This document shows positions 59,590-64,000 of a stretch of DNA of 64,000 nucleotides, in pieces; within the stretch, counting starts at the first letter, position 1; each line of letters begins with the position of its first letter. The notes under the pieces were generated by a model. The model was not told where the DNA came from. It saw only the letters and a program-made list of their open reading frames with translations, and did not search any database. The DNA is from Hungatella_A sp034142505 (GTDB lineage: Bacteria; Bacillota; Clostridia; Lachnospirales; Lachnospiraceae): contig JAWZDV010000021.1 of NCBI GenBank assembly GCA_034142505.1, positions 1 through 64,000 on the forward strand, in the 5' to 3' direction. Position numbers and translations under genes: made by a program.

Positions 59590-60906
59590 ATGAAAAAATC
59601 CGGAAATTTTCCTGTTGTTGGTATTATTGCGGAGTACAATCCGTTTCATAATGGGCACGCCTATCAGATTGCAAGAGCGAAGGAGTTGTCCGGGGCGGAT
59701 GCCTGCATTGTGGTGATGAGCGGCGATTTCGTCCAGCGGGGGGCCCCTGCGGTCTTTGATAAATACACCCGCGCCGCCATGGCTTTGACTTCCGGGGCGG
59801 ACTTGGTGCTGGAAATGCCGGCGGTGTTTGCCACATCCAGCGCGGAGGATTTTGCCGCCTGCGGGGTGGCTCTGCTGCGGCGGCTTGGCGTTATCACGCA
59901 TCTGTGTTTTGGAAGCGAATGCGGAGACATTGATTTATTATCCAGGATAGCTGATCTGTTAGCCAGGGAACCGGCGGGTTATGCGGATGCGTTGAGGGAA
60001 CAGTTACGTAAGGGGATGACGTTTCCTGAGGCCAGGGAGGTGGCGTTTTTGCAGTATCTGGAATCCGGTGACAGTTCCATATGGGCGGCAGCGGCCGGCG
60101 GTGATGTCCCGAACCGGACATATGGAATGGAACAGCTAAGCCAGGTTCTCAGTTCGCCCAACAACATTCTGGGGATTGAGTACTGCAAGGCGCTCTCACG
60201 CCAGAGCAGTTCTATCACTCCGATTACGGTCACCCGGGCCGGAAGCGGGTATCACGATGTGGAACTCACAGATGGCTTTGCGTCAGCCACCGGAATCCGC
60301 CGGACGCTGCGGCAGCTCCATCCTGATGACTGGGCAGCGGAGTTAAAACACCAGATGCCGGGGGAAGTTCTCTCCATGCTGGCCGGCAGCCTGCCTCTGA
60401 CTTCCGAAGATTTCTCCCCGCTTTTAAATGCTGCTCTGCTGCAGCTGGTTCATCAAAAAATTCCACTCAGCGGTTATGCGGATGTATCCGGGGAATTGGA
60501 AACGCGTATTCTCTCCATGCTGCTGGAATTCGGCTCTTTTGAGGAGCGGATTCAGCGGCTGAAAACAAAGCAGTACACCTACACGAGAATCAGCCGCGCG
60601 CTGCTTCATCTGATGCTGGGGATTAAAAAAACAGATATCGAAGCCGGGCGGGCGCTGGATTATGCTCCTTACGCCAGGGTTCTGGGGTTTCGGAGGGATT
60701 CGGCCGTTCTGCTTACGCGGATAAAAAAGCAGAGTGAGATCCCTCTGGTTACGAAAACGGCCGACGCCGCCAATTGTTTGACACCGGCGGCTTATGAGAT
60801 GATTCAGCAGGACTTTGTCTGCTCCCATATGTACAGTTCGGTGTGGAATGGCCGCTATCAACGGCCGGTTCCAAATGAATTCAGCCGCCAAATCGTGATT
60901 GTGTAA
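59590..60906 (+). CDS. tmcAL: tRNA(Met) cytidine acetate ligase TmcAL
   Basis: Acetylates the wobble cytidine of elongator tRNA(Met) using acetate and ATP. 438 aa from the ATG at 59590 (MKKSGNFPVVGIIAEYNPFHNGH), with AAAGGACAAAG before it. An ATG at 59551 (+13 aa) has GGAG too but lies almost on the predicted transcription start. The nucleotidyltransferase HxGH motif is HNGH; MSGDFVQRGAPAVFDKYTRA is the family block. It stands divergent from pduL-ackA, whose product, acetate, is its substrate. Confidence 0.92.
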   Translation: MKKSGNFPVVGIIAEYNPFHNGHAYQIARAKELSGADACIVVMSGDFVQRGAPAVFDKYTRAAMALTSGADLVLEMPAVFATSSAEDFAACGVALLRRLGVITHLCFGSECGDIDLLSRIADLLAREPAGYADALREQLRKGMTFPEAREVAFLQYLESGDSSIWAAAAGGDVPNRTYGMEQLSQVLSSPNNILGIEYCKALSRQSSSITPITVTRAGSGYHDVELTDGFASATGIRRTLRQLHPDDWAAELKHQMPGEVLSMLAGSLPLTSEDFSPLLNAALLQLVHQKIPLSGYADVSGELETRILSMLLEFGSFEERIQRLKTKQYTYTRISRALLHLMLGIKKTDIEAGRALDYAPYARVLGFRRDSAVLLTRIKKQSEIPLVTKTADAANCLTPAAYEMIQQDFVCSHMYSSVWNGRYQRPVPNEFSRQIVIV

Positions 60907-60931
60907 TGATTTGGCGGCTGTTCTCTTTTTT
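60882..60931 (+). terminator. Terminator overlapping tmcAL stop
   Basis: The 13-bp perfect stem CAGCCGCCAAATC with its complement encloses the tmcAL stop codon, followed by TTCTCTTTTTT. The left arm encodes the last residues of the protein. Confidence 0.9.
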
Positions 60932-60935
60932 GAGT

Positions 60936-62099
60936 TTAGGGGTTCTGGCTGTTCAGCAGCTGATACAGTGTCGGTTCTACAGATAGAAAGGCCATCAATT
61001 CTGTTAGTTCCCGGCTGTTTTCTTTCTTTTCCCCCTGGCGCACCGCCCGGATCAGAATATTCTTTGGCGTATGCTCCATATCGATAAATTCCAAGATCTG
61101 TGTCCGGTATCCCCGGCTTTCCAGAAGCTGGGCGCGGATGGCGTCGGTGTATAGGGCCGCCATCCGTTCTTTGATCAGCCCGTACTGGAGCACCGGCTCC
61201 ATCAGATCATTTTTTATTTGACGGTTCAGTTCATGCTGGCAGCAAGGCACGGACAGGATGACGGCCGCGTTCCAGCCAACGGCTTTCGCCAGGGCATAAT
61301 CCGTGGCTGTATCACAGGCGTGAAGCGTGACGACCATATCTGCCTGGCTGACGCCCTCGTAGTCAGCGATATCCCCGTGGTAAAAATTCAGGTTTTCAAA
61401 TCCATATCTCCGGCTCAGGTCGTTGCAGCGGTCTATGACATCCTGTTTTAAATCCAGGCCGATAATGCGTATGGAATACCCTTTTAATTCTTTTAAGTAA
61501 TAGTACATGGCGAAGGTCAGATAGGATTTTCCGCATCCGAAATCGATGATAGTCACTTCCCGGTCCTTTGGAAGCCTTGGAAGGATGTCCTCGATGAATT
61601 CCAGAAAACGGTTAATCTGCTTGAACTTGTGGTATTTTGCCTTCACCACCCTGCCGTCGGAGGTCAGTACGCCTAGGTCTTCCAGAAACGGAACTGGGGT
61701 TCCTTCCTCCAGAATATAGCGTTTCTGGCGGTTGTGGCTTAAATTTACTGGCAAAGGAGTGATCTTTGCGGGGGGCTGCCGTTTGGCTTTTACTGTCATG
61801 GTTCCCTTTTTGCTGACCAGGACATGGAGACTGCCGGCGCGGGAAGTTAGTTCTAATTGACGGAAGGTTCCTTCCAGCAGGCCGCACAGATAGTCCACCG
61901 CTTCATTTTTTTCAAGATTTCTGTGAAATGCTTGTTTTCCCCGGAATTCCTCTACCTGAAATATTAAGCTTTGACGGACAAGTAACGGGCGGACTTTCGC
62001 CTTGGAGATGGCTTCTTTGTCACAGGAATTGCTGAGTATGGCTTGTTCCAGATCTTCGTTTAGAAAATAGGTTAATTGCTCTTCTAGTTCTTTCTTCAT
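60936..62099 (-). CDS. SAM methyltransferase, PF13679 type
   Basis: 387 aa. The N-terminal ~190 residues are family-specific, possibly for RNA binding. The Rossmann core then shows IIDFGCGKSYLTFAMYYYL (SAM motif I), the acidic end at IGLDLK, and ALHACDTAT with VPCCQHEL further on. The layout matches Methyltransf_32 proteins related to eukaryotic RRNAD1/METTL25; the substrate is probably RNA, by analogy only. It is 38 bp after the histidine-phosphatase gene, same strand. Confidence 0.85.
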   Translation of the reverse strand: MKKELEEQLTYFLNEDLEQAILSNSCDKEAISKAKVRPLLVRQSLIFQVEEFRGKQAFHRNLEKNEAVDYLCGLLEGTFRQLELTSRAGSLHVLVSKKGTMTVKAKRQPPAKITPLPVNLSHNRQKRYILEEGTPVPFLEDLGVLTSDGRVVKAKYHKFKQINRFLEFIEDILPRLPKDREVTIIDFGCGKSYLTFAMYYYLKELKGYSIRIIGLDLKQDVIDRCNDLSRRYGFENLNFYHGDIADYEGVSQADMVVTLHACDTATDYALAKAVGWNAAVILSVPCCQHELNRQIKNDLMEPVLQYGLIKERMAALYTDAIRAQLLESRGYRTQILEFIDMEHTPKNILIRAVRQGEKKENSRELTELMAFLSVEPTLYQLLNSQNP

Positions 62100-62137
62100 G
62101 GTATCTGCTCCATTGTAACAGTTCAGAACTGTTACGT

Positions 62138-62779
62138 TTAATTTTCCTGATCTACCCAGTGGCTGCGCAGCAGCTCCGGCTCTTGTTCCAAGTGGGCATA
62201 GTCGTTAAAACGTTCCAGGGTGAAATACTGTTTTTGGGGGGTGTAGTCCAGTTCTGTGATGCTGCAGTTTTCCAGGGAGCCGCCGATCAGTCTGGCTTTT
62301 GCTAAATCCATGTTTAAGATTCCGGCTGTTATGCTCCGGATTACTCCGCCGTGAGTCACCACAGCTGCCCGCTCTATCCCACTCCCGGCAATCTTTGAGA
62401 GTACCGGCAGCGCTCTTTTTATGACGTCGGCGGCATTTTCCCCGCCGGGGTATGGCAGGTCTTCTGTCATCTGGGACTGACGTTTTTTGAAGTCTGCGTA
62501 CTTCTCGGCAATTACTTCATCGGAAAGTCCTTCCATGTCTCCGAAGGAAATCTCACGCAGGTCCGGATAGATGATATGTTCCACTTGCAAAAACTGGTTG
62601 ACTATTTCGGCGGTCTCGCGGGCGCGTAGGAGATCGCTGGAGTATAGTTTTTCGATTCCGATGGCTGACAGGCGTTCTCCTAGGAGAACGGACTGGCGGC
62701 GGCCCGCTTCGCATAGGCTTACATTGACGTTGCATAGACGGCTGGACTGGCGGCCGTGGCGGATTAGGTAGATTTTCAT
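62138..62779 (-). CDS. Histidine phosphatase family protein (GpmB-like)
   Basis: 213 aa from the ATG at 62779 (MKIYLIRHGRQSS). The phospho-His is in LIRHG, the second core His in VVTHGGVIRSI, and an acidic EISFGDMEG supplies the general acid. It could be a phosphoglycerate mutase, alpha-ribazole phosphatase or broad phosphatase; the sequence does not decide. The ribosome site is weak, an AGG 13 nt upstream. The longer frame to 62845 runs into the 132-bp repeat and is rejected. Confidence 0.85.
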   Translation of the reverse strand: MKIYLIRHGRQSSRLCNVNVSLCEAGRRQSVLLGERLSAIGIEKLYSSDLLRARETAEIVNQFLQVEHIIYPDLREISFGDMEGLSDEVIAEKYADFKKRQSQMTEDLPYPGGENAADVIKRALPVLSKIAGSGIERAAVVTHGGVIRSITAGILNMDLAKARLIGGSLENCSITELDYTPQKQYFTLERFNDYAHLEQEPELLRSHWVDQEN

Positions 62780-62833
62780 GAGGGAGGGTACCTGCCTTTT
62801 TTGTTTTTTTTGTTGGATCAACTTGGCGGGGGG

Positions 62834-62965
62834 GCGACGGCGCATCTTCTTGACCGATAAAGCCGGTCAAGAAGCATCGGATGTCCATCCGATGGGGAAA
62901 TGGGTACAGAAAGCGGCTTACAAGCAAGCTTGACACCGCTTTCTGTACCCATTTCCCCGCCGTCT
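62834..62965 (-). repeat. 132-bp triple-hairpin repeat, copy 2
   Basis: Same length and layout as 43217-43348, 12 bp after the UPF0210 stop and ~55 bp before the histidine-phosphatase start. Hairpins A and B are nearly unchanged, and TTACAAGC/AGCTTGAC around the loop is conserved. Stem C has different sequence but stays paired over 22 bp. The boundaries are again GACGGC and GCCGTC. The orientation relative to the preceding gene is the same as in copy 1. Confidence 0.9.
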
Positions 62966-62977
62966 AGGCTGTTATCG

Positions 62978-64000
62978 TTAATTTTTGAAGCTATGAATCG
63001 GTGCCGGAATTCTTCCGCCCCGGTTCACAAACGTTTCACAGGAATACTGGTTTACCGGCATCACTGGGGCATATCCGAGCAGTCCGCCGAACTCCACCAT
63101 CTCTCCGATTCCTTTTCCAATCACCGGGATCAGGCGGACGGCTGTTGTCTTCTGGTTAATCATACCAATCGCCGCTTCATCCGCAATAATTCCAGCAAGG
63201 GTCGCTGGTGTGGTATCTCCTGGGATCGCGATCATATCAAGGCCTACGGAGCAGACACAGGTCATGGCTTCTAACTTTTCCAATGTCAGTGCACCCATGG
63301 TCACCGCGTCGATCATCCCCTGGTCCTCGCTGACCGGGATAAATGCGCCGCTCAGGCCGCCTACATAAGAGGAGGCCATCACGCCGCCCTTCTTCACCTG
63401 GTCGTTGAGCATGGCGAGAGCTGCTGTGGTTCCCGGCGCGCCTACGCGTTCCAGGCCGATCTCTTCCAAAATCTCCGCCACACTGTCGCCAATGGCCGGT
63501 GTCGGAGCCAGAGATAAATCGATGATGCCGAAGGGAACCCCCAGACGTTTGGATGCCTCCTGGGCCACCAGCTGGCCTACGCGGGTGATCTTGAACGCGG
63601 TCTTCTTGATGGTCTCACACAACACTTCAAAGTTTTCCCCGCGGGCCTTCTCAATGGCCGTTTTTACCACGCCCGGGCCGCTGACGCCTACATTGATGAT
63701 GGCATCCGCCTCCGTCACGCCGTGAAAGGCTCCCGCCATAAACGGGTTGTCATCCGGAGCGTTGCAGAACACGACCAGCTTGGCGCAGCCGAAGGAATCG
63801 TGGTCTTTGGTGGCCATAGCCGTCTCCTTGATGATCTCACCCATGAGCCGCACTGCGTCCATGTTGAGGCCGGTCTTGGTGGAACCCACATTGACGGAAC
63901 TGCATACCCGCTCGGTCTCGGCCAGCGCCTGGGGGATGGAGCGGATTAAGTTCTCCTCCGCCGGCGTCATTCCCTTGCTCACGAGAGCGGAGTATCCGCC
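62978..64000 (-). CDS. UPF0210/PFL-family protein (5' end outside window)
   Basis: 341 C-terminal residues of a ~450-aa family (DUF711/UPF0210) found in anaerobes and archaea. The frame stays open past the internal Met at 63982 to the window edge, starting GGYSALVSKGMTPAEENL, as in the middle of full-length members. SSVNVGSTKTGLNMDAV, FCNAPDDNPFMAGAF and NVGVSGPGVVK are conserved blocks. The fold resembles glycyl-radical-type PFL proteins, but no catalytic role is established. In many genomes it follows an ACT-domain gene, which would lie outside the window. Confidence 0.9.
   Translation of the reverse strand, partial: GGYSALVSKGMTPAEENLIRSIPQALAETERVCSSVNVGSTKTGLNMDAVRLMGEIIKETAMATKDHDSFGCAKLVVFCNAPDDNPFMAGAFHGVTEADAIINVGVSGPGVVKTAIEKARGENFEVLCETIKKTAFKITRVGQLVAQEASKRLGVPFGIIDLSLAPTPAIGDSVAEILEEIGLERVGAPGTTAALAMLNDQVKKGGVMASSYVGGLSGAFIPVSEDQGMIDAVTMGALTLEKLEAMTCVCSVGLDMIAIPGDTTPATLAGIIADEAAIGMINQKTTAVRLIPVIGKGIGEMVEFGGLLGYAPVMPVNQYSCETFVNRGGRIPAPIHSFKN

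Noticed and set aside
62780..62845. N-terminal extension of the histidine phosphatase (MRRRPPAKL...).
   Set aside because: Its first codons come from the repeat element; family members begin at MKIYLIRHG.

Overview
The window looks like core chromosome of a GC-rich, spore-forming Clostridia member, most likely Lachnospiraceae (Enterocloster/Lachnoclostridium-like). Gene order, SpoIID, SpoIIIE/FtsK, TepA, a PASTA kinase, a PPi-type phosphofructokinase and PduL/AckA in place of Pta/AckA all fit. I see no rRNA, tRNA, CRISPR, prophage or transposase genes.

Layout. (1) 1-15.9 kb, all on the minus strand: a housekeeping run read fhs-murE-murF-priA-def-fmt-yugP-like-rsmB-rlmN-stp-prkC-rsgA-rpe. It combines one-carbon supply, cell-wall precursors, replication restart, N-formyl-Met handling, rRNA modification and the Ser/Thr kinase/phosphatase pair. 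(2) 16-23 kb: ftsK/spoIIIE with tepA, a DUF5662 gene, a cold-shock gene, hslO, a methyltransferase and a SEC-C protein. (3) 23.1-28.8 kb: a candidate ~100-nt small RNA, PPi-PFK, a SpoIID protein, an AI-2E-type permease and a second structured RNA with a near-consensus promoter and two terminators. (4) 28.8-36.3 kb: deoxynucleoside salvage (deoC-cdd-pdp), a GNAT enzyme, an ECF sigma/zinc anti-sigma/membrane protein cassette, an M20 amidohydrolase and a PfkB kinase. (5) 36.4-44.6 kb: a PotABCD-type ABC importer, an amidohydrolase/deaminase, a ClC channel and ilvA. (6) 44.7-59.4 kb: the conserved block pduL-ackA-yceD-rpmF // plsX-acpP-rnc-smc-ftsY, split by two independently transcribed genes: a free-standing LanM-type dehydratase-domain protein (DUF4135) and a double-receiver hybrid histidine kinase. 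(7) 59.5-64 kb: tmcAL, a PF13679-type methyltransferase, a histidine phosphatase and a UPF0210 protein cut by the window edge.

Four things deserve most attention. Two 132-bp copies of a triple-hairpin repeat lie 12-13 bp after the stop codons of ilvA and the UPF0210 gene, and their long stem differs at seven positions that are all compensated. A structured RNA lies at ~28.45-28.68 kb (6S-like at best, family not certain). A small RNA candidate at ~23.17-23.28 kb carries a C-rich anti-Shine-Dalgarno stretch. The LanM-domain/hybrid-kinase pair interrupts an otherwise conserved ribosomal/lipid operon. Start codons were chosen by eye from ribosome-binding sites and family N-termini, and several differ from the longest ORF.
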